Below, in pieces: positions 8,249-16,113 of a stretch of DNA of 64,000 nucleotides (the stretch's first letter is position 1; each line of letters starts with the position of its first letter). Under the pieces are notes generated by a model. That model worked only from the letters and a program-made list of their open reading frames with translations. It ran no database searches and was not told the origin of the DNA. This DNA comes from Thermobifida halotolerans (lineage in GTDB: Bacteria; Actinomycetota; Actinomycetes; Streptosporangiales; Streptosporangiaceae), in assembly GCF_003574835.2 (NCBI RefSeq), contig NZ_CP063196.1, forward strand, positions 2,232,001-2,296,000, given 5' to 3'. The position numbers and the translations under genes are program-made.

Positions 8249-10488
8249 CACAGCCACTTCGTCTCGGGCTCGTCCGGTGTCTCAGCAAAGGCGCGGTCCT
8301 CGACCGGCGCGGACAGTGGCGTGCCGCTGTTGTCGGCACGCGCCCCCATCCGCGCGGCACCGGCGCTGTCGTTGCGCGGCGGTGCGGGGGGCGGGGCACC
8401 GAGCGCGTCAAGGATGCGCTCGTCCAGGGTCTCCAGGTCAGCCAGGACGTCAGCCACGCGGCGGCGGCACAGGTTGGCGTCGATCGCCTCGCGCTGCACG
8501 TCGAGGCGGTCGTGCTGCAGGTGGTCGACGAACAGCCGGGTGAGGACCGGGCCGCGGACCTTGAACGGCGGAGTGACCTGCCCGTTGATGGTGGTGGAGA
8601 CGATGTGGTGGTACCTGGGCAGATCCACCAGCGTGTCCGCGACGACGTGGCGCTGCCACTGCTTGGTGACCACCCGCACCGCATCAATCTCCCCGGCGGT
8701 GCTGGCCAGCAGGGACTGGTTCTGCAGCAGCGCGTCCCGGGTGGGTGCGGTCAGGCGCTGGGCCATCTGCGTCATGGCGTGCAACCGCACCCCGTACTTG
8801 GCCAACTGCTCCAGGATCGCGGCCAGGTGCCCCTTGCTGGCCCCGTCAATCGCGGTCAACTCATCAACGAAGGTGTCGAATCGGCGCCGCGACTCGGGGG
8901 GCACGTCCACCCTTGAGCGTCCAGCGCGAAACAGGTCGAAGATCAGAAAACACGACACGAGGCGGCCGATGTCGCCGGGCGGGGTGCACACGAACACGAC
9001 GTTGCCCCGGTCCATCGCGGCGCGCACGTCGTAGGTGCTGGTCGAGGAGCCGAAGAACGCGCTCAGCGTCCGGGAGGCGCGCAGCCGTTCGATGACGTTG
9101 GTGATGGTGGGCACCGCATCGGCCGGATACCGGGGGAAGGTGTGCTGCCAGTAGCGGCGCAGGGAAGAGGGCAGCAGGCCCGCGACGGCTTCGCGCCACT
9201 CGGTGTCGGTGAGCAGCGTCGGGATCTGAAACAGCGTGGGCGCGGCATCGGCGGGCAGGCGCAGCGCCAGGTGGCACAGGGTCTCGCACGCCTTGGTGAG
9301 GATGGTGCGCGCCCTGGAGGCCTGGTCGGTCCACGACAGCGCCGAGGCAATGGCGGTGACCACGGCGTCCACCCGGTCCTCGATGTGCTCACGCCCCAGT
9401 CCGGCCATGGACAGCGGGTTGTAGCCGGCGATGCGGGCCTCGTTTCCGCGCACCGTCAAATCCACCTCCCACAACCGCTCCAGCACATCAGGGCGGGTGA
9501 GCAGCGGGGCGGCGCGCCGCCAGCCGTCGGCGTGCGGGTCCAAAAACCACACGCCGTGCCCGGCCAGGGCGAGCGCGACGGCCTGGGTGAGGGCCATCTC
9601 GGTCTTGCCGAACCGGGACCGGCCGATGCGGAAGCTGAAGAACAGGTCGTCCAGCGGGGTGCCCACGAGCCGGTCGGTGCCGTCGGGGCCGGTGACGTAG
9701 CCGAGCGGCATGAGGTCGCGCTGCCCGGTGTAGGTGGGCAGCTCCCGGGGCGGGGGCGGGACGACGCCGCCGGAGCGCACCACGTTGGTGTGGTGGCAGT
9801 GCCTGGTGGGGGGTTTGAGGAGCCCGGCGATCTCCCGCCCGGTCACCAGGGAGCGTTGGCGGGGCTTGAACGCGCCAGTGCGCATCCGGTGGTCGAAACC
9901 GCGCCGCCACGGCCACCAGTCCGCGCCGATGTGGACGAATCCGAGGTTCCAGCCCGCGCTCTTCCAGTAGTTGTCGCCGCGGAACATGTCGAAGGCCGCC
10001 AGCACCTGGTGCAGGTGGGCCTGGGCGCGACCGGGGATCTGCGACTCGGCTCGGAGGAGGACCTGGGCGGCGAAGACCGGCTCGCGCGGATCGGTGAACT
10101 TCACCTCCTCCCCCCTGCGAAGGGACATTCCACGATGGTGGCCGGCCTGCCTGCTCACGGGGGCGGAGCGCGGGCTGGTGCCGGGCACGACCTCGTCGAC
10201 CAACTCCAGGAGCAGACCGCCGACCTCCCGGACCAGCTCGGACAGCAGGCCACCGCCCGCACGAGCGTGGGTGTCGAGTGCCCGGCGGCGCAGACGCGCC
10301 ACCTTCGCCGGGGTCAGGGGAAGCAGGTCCACACACACCTCGACGTTCTCCCCCAGTTCGGGACGCACGTCGGCGATCGCCGCGGCGAAGTTCTGCAGCG
10401 GGTCGGGTCTCAGCGGGACCGCGCGCAACCCGTGGATGCTGTCGCGCGCCAGCACCAGTTCGGCGCGGGCCACATGGCGCCGCTTCAT
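8248..10488 (-). CDS. TraG/VirD4-like conjugation coupling ATPase
   Basis: 746 residues from the ATG at 10488, which has GGAG and AGGGGG upstream. The N-terminal ~280 residues (ARDSIHGLRAVPLRPDPLQ and onward) are typical of actinobacterial conjugation ATPases. Walker A is GRSRFGKT near residues 287-296 and Walker B is FDTFVDEL near residue 534, with a RecA/HerA-like core between. It lacks N-terminal membrane helices; a separate small membrane protein at 11.7-12.1 kb may supply them. It is the probable motor or coupling protein that feeds DNA to the type IV secretion channel encoded at 24-33 kb. Confidence 0.82.
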   Translation of the reverse strand: MKRRHVARAELVLARDSIHGLRAVPLRPDPLQNFAAAIADVRPELGENVEVCVDLLPLTPAKVARLRRRALDTHARAGGGLLSELVREVGGLLLELVDEVVPGTSPRSAPVSRQAGHHRGMSLRRGEEVKFTDPREPVFAAQVLLRAESQIPGRAQAHLHQVLAAFDMFRGDNYWKSAGWNLGFVHIGADWWPWRRGFDHRMRTGAFKPRQRSLVTGREIAGLLKPPTRHCHHTNVVRSGGVVPPPPRELPTYTGQRDLMPLGYVTGPDGTDRLVGTPLDDLFFSFRIGRSRFGKTEMALTQAVALALAGHGVWFLDPHADGWRRAAPLLTRPDVLERLWEVDLTVRGNEARIAGYNPLSMAGLGREHIEDRVDAVVTAIASALSWTDQASRARTILTKACETLCHLALRLPADAAPTLFQIPTLLTDTEWREAVAGLLPSSLRRYWQHTFPRYPADAVPTITNVIERLRASRTLSAFFGSSTSTYDVRAAMDRGNVVFVCTPPGDIGRLVSCFLIFDLFRAGRSRVDVPPESRRRFDTFVDELTAIDGASKGHLAAILEQLAKYGVRLHAMTQMAQRLTAPTRDALLQNQSLLASTAGEIDAVRVVTKQWQRHVVADTLVDLPRYHHIVSTTINGQVTPPFKVRGPVLTRLFVDHLQHDRLDVQREAIDANLCRRRVADVLADLETLDERILDALGAPPPAPPRNDSAGAARMGARADNSGTPLSAPVEDRAFAETPDEPETKWL

Positions 10489-10580
10489 CACGCCCCCTAC
10501 TCTCCGGACCGGACAACACCGGAAAGAAGGGCACCAGGAGCGGAGACTGTGACGGACCGTTCGCCGCGATGGCGGACGGA

Positions 10581-10907
10581 TCAGCGCAGGGCCCGGCTGC
10601 CGCGGGCGCGCTGCGCCTCCCAGGCCAGGATGGCGCTGCGGCGCCACATCTTGGGCACGTGCCGCGCCCCGGCGACAACCTGGAAGAGTCGGCGGACGTT
10701 GGCGGCCTCGGTGGGGTCGCTGACGACCAGTCCGAGCGGGTCCTCCTCCGGCTGGGGCAGCGGGTTGAGGTACTGGGCCCGGCGCGCCTCGTAGCTTTGG
10801 AAGGTGCTCACCTTGATGCCGAGCAGTTCGCAGATGGCGGCCGTGTTCAGCAGTTGGTCCCCGTCGGCCAGGTCGACGACGACCGGCCGGGCTGGACTGG
10901 CCCCCAT
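10581..10907 (-). CDS. Small HTH DNA-binding protein
   Basis: 108 residues. LLNTAAICELLGIKVSTFQSYEARR is a helix-turn-helix of the MerR/excisionase type (helix, turn at GIK, recognition helix). The C-terminal WRRSAILAWEAQR is the usual AlpA/Xis-like end that states the column or strand contacts. It sits between the coupling ATPase and other element genes, so regulation of excision or transfer is plausible but not shown. No integrase is visible in the window. RBS before the ATG: AGGGAGAGG. Confidence 0.65.
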   Translation of the reverse strand: MGASPARPVVVDLADGDQLLNTAAICELLGIKVSTFQSYEARRAQYLNPLPQPEEDPLGLVVSDPTEAANVRRLFQVVAGARHVPKMWRRSAILAWEAQRARGSRALR

Positions 10908-11014
10908 GGTGCCTCTCCCTGATCGCCGAACCCTCTGCGGCTCACTCTAACGACGCGGGGCGCCTGATCCAGGAGCCGCGCACGTCGCCTTCCCGGGAGG
11001 TCCTGGAAAAGCAT

Positions 11015-11054
11015 CCGCCCCTGGTTGCGGGTTGTGGCCTGCAACCAGGGGCGG
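11015..11054. terminator. Strong inverted repeat, probable terminator
   Basis: CCGCCCCTGGTTGC (11015-11028) is exactly complementary to 11041-11054, with a 12-nt loop. It lies a few bases beyond the stop codon of the leftward gene at 11059 and before the next leftward gene. There is no U-tract, as is common for actinomycete terminators. Confidence 0.6.
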
Positions 11055-11058
11055 TGGG

Positions 11059-11598
11059 CTATGCGGCCAGCACGTCGACGGGGTAGGTCTTGCGGCTGGT
11101 GAGCTGCAACTGGATGCCCGACCAGTTCTCGGGCACACCCTGCGGGTTGACCTCCAGTTCCAGCATGAGCCCCTCCACCAGTTTCGCGGCGGCCTCGTGC
11201 ACGGTCTTCCCGGACTGCCCGTGACCGGCCAGAACGCCCGCCTCCTCCTCGGTGGCCACCCACCAGGTCTGGGAGCGGTCGGCGAGTGCTGGAACCTGGA
11301 TGACGGGGCCGCTCATGTCCCCGGTCCGGGGGTGGTCGGTGACCACCGTGGAGAAGAGGCGCACCGCCGCCACCTGGTCGGCGGGCACCGGCAGCGCCCC
11401 CTTCTGGATCGTGCTCCACGCCAGGGCCGCCACGGTGTCGCGCACCTGAGTGACCGTCGCCCCGGTCACGGGCTCGGTGTTGCCCAGCGGAGCGGACCCC
11501 GCAGGCACCTCCCATCCCTTCTCTGACGCGACGATCCGCGCGGGCAGCGCCACGAGATACGTGCCGCTGTCGATCCGAGTGATGTTCCACCTGGTCAT
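11059..11598 (-). CDS. Hypothetical protein of conjugative element
   Basis: 179 residues, not recognised. It is soluble, with TRWNITRIDSGTYLVALP at the N-terminus and a C-terminal half that reads as a compact alpha/beta domain (VHEAAAKLVEGLMLELEV, then GVPENWSGIQLQLTSRKTYP). The ATG at 11598 is preferred because GAGGGGGAGAG precedes it; the longer reading to 11661 crosses the likely promoter and palindrome. It is followed by a strong hairpin. Its position between conjugation genes suggests a role in the element, but none can be named. Confidence 0.6.
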   Translation of the reverse strand: MTRWNITRIDSGTYLVALPARIVASEKGWEVPAGSAPLGNTEPVTGATVTQVRDTVAALAWSTIQKGALPVPADQVAAVRLFSTVVTDHPRTGDMSGPVIQVPALADRSQTWWVATEEEAGVLAGHGQSGKTVHEAAAKLVEGLMLELEVNPQGVPENWSGIQLQLTSRKTYPVDVLAA

Positions 11599-11649
11599 GT
11601 TTCTCTCCCCCTCGGTTTTCCAACCGGTGGCCCCGGTTGCCCTCCGTAT

Positions 11650-11671
11650 ATTACATGTCATGCCCTGTAAT
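11650..11671. promoter_or_regulatory. Candidate operator/promoter for 11598 gene
   Basis: ATTACA (11650-11655) and TGTAAT (11666-11671) form an inverted repeat with a 10-nt centre in an AT-richer patch. Read on the minus strand, TAATAT around 11650 could be a -10 box about 50 nt before the ATG at 11598. The coincidence of a dyad with a -10-like sequence suggests repressor control. Confidence 0.35.
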
Positions 11672-11720
11672 CAGGTTGGGAAACCCTGCGCAGACAGGTG
11701 TGCCAACCTTTTGACGGCAG

Positions 11721-12134
11721 TTATTCGGGAGAAGTCCTCTGCTCCCGATCCGGATCGCGCAATTCCACCTGGGGATAGGACTGGTGGCGGAGAACGGAGC
11801 CCGCGTTCACCGGCCCCCCGATGCGGAGGAGAAGTCTCCCCGACGGATCGGTGCGCATGCCCAGCCGCACACCCGCCCCGCGGCGGGGACGCAGTCGGGA
11901 CTCGGCAGGGCGTGTCCGGGTGAGCTGAGCGGCGAAGCGGGAGACATCCTCAGCGCTCGGGTCGAACGAGGTCGTGGGAAGCCAGTCGTACTCCACACGG
12001 TGGGCCAGAGCACGACGGACGAGTAGTCGTCGGGTGAGCAGAACCGTGATCCCCAGGACCGCGGCCACCACGGTGACGGTCACCGCGATCCCCCACGGAA
12101 GTCCTGTGGTGGAGAAGTCGAGCGCCTTCGGCAT
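11721..12134 (-). CDS. Single-pass membrane protein, conjugation-associated
   Basis: About 137 residues from the ATG at 12134 (MPKALDFS). A strong transmembrane segment follows (PWGIAVTVTVVAAVLGITVLL, residues about 14-34), then a basic RRLLVRRALAHR and a soluble domain. That domain has FDPSAEDVSRFAAQL and, near the end, a GPVNAGSVLRHQSYP stretch that resembles the N-terminal domain of actinobacterial conjugation ATPases. I infer that it anchors the coupling ATPase encoded downstream. The frame stays open to 12395, but that part includes an AT-rich tract and reads like a 5' leader. Start uncertain, no clear RBS. Confidence 0.55.
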   Translation of the reverse strand: MPKALDFSTTGLPWGIAVTVTVVAAVLGITVLLTRRLLVRRALAHRVEYDWLPTTSFDPSAEDVSRFAAQLTRTRPAESRLRPRRGAGVRLGMRTDPSGRLLLRIGGPVNAGSVLRHQSYPQVELRDPDREQRTSPE

Positions 12135-12470
12135 ACAGCACCCATCGGGCGCGGCCACGAGGCCACGCATCCACCATCCCGAAGTGGTCACCGCCTTCCT
12201 CCACCCAGGCTCAGGGATGCGCATTCGGGAATGTGTCGCCGCACCGGCAAAGGGTTGTCCTCCGCTCTGACCTCGGAAAACAACACTGCTGCCCTGATGT
12301 CTATTTGGAACATGAAAAGAAACATCATTCTCTCCTTCATTCTCAGCCGCATAATCAGTCGTATTGACAACCTCATATGCAACCTTCCCGCTCATGGCGC
12401 GCTTCCTTGAGACGGCTCGTCACCAAGCCGGGAAGGGCGATGGGGGCAGTGATCACCTGACTGGTGTGAG

Positions 12471-12827
12471 TGTTCGCTTCTGCGGTGGGCACGGGGGTCT
12501 GCGAAGAACCCGGGGAAGGGCGAGGCATTCCACCCCAGCCGCCCGGGGCGACCCCCACGGGTTGGCGGCGACTGGTCGAGGCACCCCGGCGCCGAGTCCG
12601 GGCGCGCCCCGCGGGCGGACCGGCCGAAGGAACACCGGCCACCCCAGGGGGCAGCGTCCTGTGGTGCGGGTGGGCGAGCCGTGTCCGGGCTCGGCGCCGG
12701 GCCACCACCGGCCACTGGCAGCCGGTGGTGGCCCACTTCTGAAGAGTTCTGCGGAACACCTCGGCCTCGCCAGGAGTGGCGGCGGAACCGCCTTCGCCGC
12801 GGAAGCAGACCATCGAACCCCGATGAG
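12471..12827 (-). repeat. Dispersed quasi-palindromic repeat, copy B (inverted)
   Basis: Reverse-complement relative of the block at 2530-2785. Shared stretches include TTCTGCGGTGGGC near 12478, GCATTCCACCCCA near 12525, CCCCCACGGGTTGGC near 12553, GGAGTGGCGGCGGAACCG near 12774 and CCATCGAACCCCGATGAG at the right end. It is about 100 bp longer because of extra GC-rich sequence in the middle. Its outer inverted repeat is less perfect than in copy A. No coding frame is supported. Confidence 0.55.
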
Positions 12828-13221
12828 TGCTCGGGGTACCCGAATACCCGTTGAGCGAGACCAACGCCATCAGGCACTCCAACCGAGCAGAAGCCAGACG
12901 GGGGCGTCTCACTGGCCGAGTCCCCTGGAATGCGGCGAGGGCACCCCAAGAACGTGTTCCCATCGACGGACGGCAGGGGCGCGGGCGCCTGCCCCGGACG
13001 ACGCCGGTGTGCGCGGAGCGGGCAACAGGGCCTCACGGTGTCTACGCCGAGGTCAAGCTCGCCGTAGGTAGTGCATAGTGAGCCCAACCGCAAAGGTGAG
13101 CGTGTCGTCTCCATGCCTTCTCTCGGCCTGTCCGTCTTGATCTAGATACCGAGGTGAAGACCTACCCACCGACAGGATGTGACAGTAAGAAAAGGGACTC
13201 CTCCCGAAGAAAGTTCAGGAT
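12828..13221. other. Noncoding stretch left of CRISPR array 1
   Basis: No gene is supported; the frames are arginine/proline-rich shadows. The last 70 bases before the first repeat are AT-richer but show none of the leader block found on the other side of the array. This fits the leader-distal end. Confidence 0.5.
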
Positions 13222-13916
13222 GCTGCTGCCCCTCGTAGGGGCGATGAGGAACGAGACCGTTCGGCACGTTCGCGCGTGCGCTCCTGTGTTGCTGCCCCTC
13301 GTAGGGGCGATGAGGAACTCGAGTCCGAGCCGTGCCCCCTGGTCCACGACAACGTGTTGCTGCCCCTCGTAGGGGCGATGAGGAACGCGCCGCCATGTCC
13401 GGCTCAGATCCGCACCGGACGTTGCTGCCCCTCGTAGGGGCGATGAGGAATCAGGGACCCCGCCCGGTCTACCTGACGCAGAGCCAGTTGCTGCCCCTCG
13501 TAGGGGCGATGAGGAATGAGGCCGCCCGGCAGGGCGGCACCCCCGCCCTCCGGTTGCTGCCCCTCGTAGGGGCGATGAGGAATGGGCAAGGCCCTCACCG
13601 CCCTGGTCGACCTCGGCATGTTGCTGCCCCTCGTAGGGGCGATGAGGAATCCGCAAGACCCGTCAGAAGGAGAACCGCGTGCACACGTTGCTGCCCCTCG
13701 TAGGGGCGATGAGGAATCGAGGTGTGCCGGTGGGCGCACGCCACCCAGGCCCGGTTGCTGCCCCTCGTAGGGGCGATGAGGAATCCAGGACGACGATGCC
13801 GGACGGCGCGCAGGCCACGCGTTGCTGCCCCTCGTAGGGGCGATGAGGAACCGTACCGGCACCACGGCGACGGCGCCCGCATCAAGTTGCTGCCCCTCGT
13901 AGGGGCGATGAGGAAC
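13222..13916 (-). CRISPR. CRISPR array 1 (11 repeats, 10 spacers)
   Basis: The plus-strand repeat begins GTTGCTGCCCCTCG and ends TAGGGGCGATGAGGAA (30 nt, followed by C or T). It starts at 13222, 13288, 13356, 13421, 13487, 13553, 13620, 13687, 13754, 13821 and 13886, giving periods of 65-68. The leftmost copy carries a mismatch (GCTGCTG), as expected of the leader-distal end. The base after the repeat is T in copies 4-9 and C in the others. The core GCCCC/GGGGC can form a 5-bp stem. Transcription is inferred to run leftward from the leader at 13917. The spacers show no eye-visible match elsewhere in the window. Confidence 0.95.
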
Positions 13917-14125
13917 CCCAGGGTAAAGTCGCTGGCCATGCCCGGTCCCAGGAACTGGTTTCGGTGAATTTTTTCAGCGAACCTCCGGTTGTGCATCCGG
14001 CCCCGGCGTGTCGCTGAAAACCGGGGTGTGCGGAGCGCCGACGAGTACATGTGCTGCTGCGTGGTTCCTCCTAGTAGACGACGTTGCAGCAGAGTAGCGA
14101 AGGGTCGCTGTCGCTGCGGCCGATC
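13917..14125 (-). promoter_or_regulatory. CRISPR leader of array 1
   Basis: GGGTAAAGTCGC lies 5 nt from the last repeat (13921-13932), exactly as at arrays 2 and 3. Farther out, TTTTCAGCGA (13971-13980) and TCGCTGAAAA (14011-14020) form an inverted repeat around ACCTCCGGTTGTGCAT. Near 14095-14122 a further GTAGCGAAG/TCGCTGCGG block matches leader 2. Over the first ~110 bp it is nearly identical to leader 2. It should hold the leftward array promoter and integration signals. Confidence 0.75.
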
Positions 14126-14291
14126 CCCTCTTCATGGTCCTCTCTGTTGCTGAAGATTCGTTCAGTCATGCCCACAACAGCGTGAATGCGAAACATGGGC
14201 GGACAGATTCATCTCCGTCCGATCTCGTGGAGAGACTTCCTGCTGTTCCTGCATGCCAGATAAGGGCACAAAGCGGCGCTTGGGGCTCTTT

Positions 14292-14324
14292 GGCCATACC
14301 GAAGACAAGAGGGTTGGTATGGCC
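14292..14324. promoter_or_regulatory. Candidate operator upstream of cmr operon
   Basis: GGCCATACC (14292-14300) and GGTATGGCC (14316-14324) are exact complements separated by 15 nt, 46 nt before the chosen cmr2 start. No other gene lies between the array 1 leader and cmr2, so this dyad probably marks the operon's promoter region. The binding protein is unknown. Confidence 0.5.
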
Positions 14325-14370
14325 CTAGATTCAGATGTCGAAGAGACGGCGTCGTGGAGGACAGGACTGG

Positions 14371-16113
14371 ATGAGCGGTGGAAAAGACTTCGTGGTGATC
14401 GGCTTGTCAGGGGTGCAGCGGTTCATCTCCGAAGCCCGGACCACCGCTGACCTGGCTAACGCCAGTGACATCATCGCGAAACTAGCCAGCGTCGCTATGG
14501 GCGAGTTCACCACGGACGAGTTGGTGATCCCCTTCCGCCTGGAGGAGGGGAGCCCGCCGAACCGGATTGTCGCCCTGGTTCCAGAGGGGACCGGTGTCCA
14601 GCGTGCCCGTGCTGCCACGCAGGCAGTACACGACCACTGGGAGAAGTGGGTCCGACAGCTCTTCGGAAGGCCGGTGGAAGTCCCCGGTTTTCCAGAGGTC
14701 TTCTGGAGCGTGGTTGGCCCCGAGGCGGGAGAGTACCTGCAGCAGTGGGAAGAGGCGCACGTGGCGCTGGCCGCGCGCAAGCGTCTGCGCGCTTTCGACG
14801 CCCCCGAATACTCAGGGGGACGCCCCTGCACCCTGGCTCCCCGCTGGGTCGCCGAGACCGAACCCCCCAAAGAGATCCCCGCGCACCAGCGCAACACGCA
14901 ACTGTCCGCTGCGGGATGGGTGAAGCGGCTCTGGCACACCGATAGGCGACTGTTCCGTTCCTCTCTCGGAACAGACGACTTCTTCTCGGGGCCGACCGGC
15001 TTCCCCTCCACATCGTCCATCGCCTCGGTGCCTTACCGGAAGGCGGTTCTGGAGCGACTCGCGGACCCCCAGGTGAACGATGCCGTGCGACGACTGCGCT
15101 CGGCCGCACGCGCGGTGATGGGCAGTGAGCGCTACCGCGCCTTGGAGGCGCCGATAGCGGCACTGCGCTGGGAAGCCAACGACCAACTGGCGATGTGGAT
15201 GGCCCGAGGCGCGGGGTGGTGGGTCTACCCGGAGGTGTGGCAGCCACAATCCCTGCGCCGCGAATACGCCGTCGCAGGACACATACTCGACGAAGACTGG
15301 GTGGACAAAGGGCGTACGGCCGCGACAGACCTGTACAAGGCCCTGGGGGCGGAAGGGCTCACCCCCTACTACGCGGTACTCGCGTCCGACCTGGACGACA
15401 TGGGAGTTTTTCTCGGTAGCAAGGGGATGAATGCCGAACGGCACCGCCAGGTCTCACAGCGCCTGGTCGACATCGCCCGTGCTCAGCGCGCGATTATCGA
15501 GGAACTGTCCGGGGTGGCCGTCTACGCGGGCGGTGACGATCTGCTCGCGTTCCTGCCCGCACGCACGGCACTGGAGGCCGCTGAGCGCTGCCGTGCCGCG
15601 ATCCCTAAGGAGGGCCTGCGCACGGCGAGTACGGCTGTGCTGTTCGCCCATTCCTACTCCTCCCTGCGCCACACGGTCGAGAAGACACGCTCACTGCTGG
15701 AAGCGGCCAAGGCGGTGCGCAAAAAGAATGCGCTGGCAACCGGTTTTGCCACCAGGTCAGGGACGTCGTTCCACACTGTGGCTCCGTGGACCGCCGACGG
15801 TTCCGAAGGACCGGGCTCCCTGCTGCGGATGTTCGTCCCAGACGGGGAAGAATCCTCGACCAGACTTTCTCCCCGGCTCGTCGCCGACCTGGAGCGAGAA
15901 CGGCGAGCACTGACCGAGCTCGTGAAGAAGACGAGCACCGTTGCCGCCTACCGGGCCGAGGTGACCCGCCTGGTGCTGCGGCATGGAGGCAGCCGAGTTG
16001 ACGCCGACGCGCTGATCTCCTGGGGAGACAACGACCGAGTGGACCGCGACGCTGTTTCGGCCCTCCTGGACGCGGCCCGAGTCGCGGTGTTCCTGCGTGG
16101 AGAGATCCAGTGA
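14371..16113 (+). CDS. cmr2: Cas10/Cmr2, type III-B large subunit without HD domain
   Basis: 580 residues. A first palm-like domain opens directly with FVVIGLSGVQRFISEARTTADL; a second palm holds the catalytic YAGGDDLLAF near residue 388, preceded by VLASDLDDMG. The GGDD motif is the cyclase site that makes cyclic oligoadenylates from ATP when target RNA is bound. There is no N-terminal HD (HxxxD) nuclease segment, so single-stranded DNA cleavage is probably absent. The ATG at 14371 is chosen for its GGAGG; an ATG at 14335 lacks one. First gene of an eight-gene operon whose genes overlap or abut. Confidence 0.92.
   Translation: MSGGKDFVVIGLSGVQRFISEARTTADLANASDIIAKLASVAMGEFTTDELVIPFRLEEGSPPNRIVALVPEGTGVQRARAATQAVHDHWEKWVRQLFGRPVEVPGFPEVFWSVVGPEAGEYLQQWEEAHVALAARKRLRAFDAPEYSGGRPCTLAPRWVAETEPPKEIPAHQRNTQLSAAGWVKRLWHTDRRLFRSSLGTDDFFSGPTGFPSTSSIASVPYRKAVLERLADPQVNDAVRRLRSAARAVMGSERYRALEAPIAALRWEANDQLAMWMARGAGWWVYPEVWQPQSLRREYAVAGHILDEDWVDKGRTAATDLYKALGAEGLTPYYAVLASDLDDMGVFLGSKGMNAERHRQVSQRLVDIARAQRAIIEELSGVAVYAGGDDLLAFLPARTALEAAERCRAAIPKEGLRTASTAVLFAHSYSSLRHTVEKTRSLLEAAKAVRKKNALATGFATRSGTSFHTVAPWTADGSEGPGSLLRMFVPDGEESSTRLSPRLVADLERERRALTELVKKTSTVAAYRAEVTRLVLRHGGSRVDADALISWGDNDRVDRDAVSALLDAARVAVFLRGEIQ

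Noticed and set aside
12471-12827. Protein-coding gene in the repeat B region
   Set aside because: Frames are Arg/Pro/Gly-rich, and the region aligns with the noncoding repeat copy A in opposite orientation.
13162-13865. Minus-strand ORFs with repeated PHRPYEGQQ units
   Set aside because: These are translations of CRISPR repeats, not repeat proteins.
14371-16113. Csm-type (III-A) rather than Cmr-type system
   Set aside because: Cmr3, Cmr4, Cmr5, Cmr6 and Cmr1 signatures are all present; no Csm2-Csm5 pattern.
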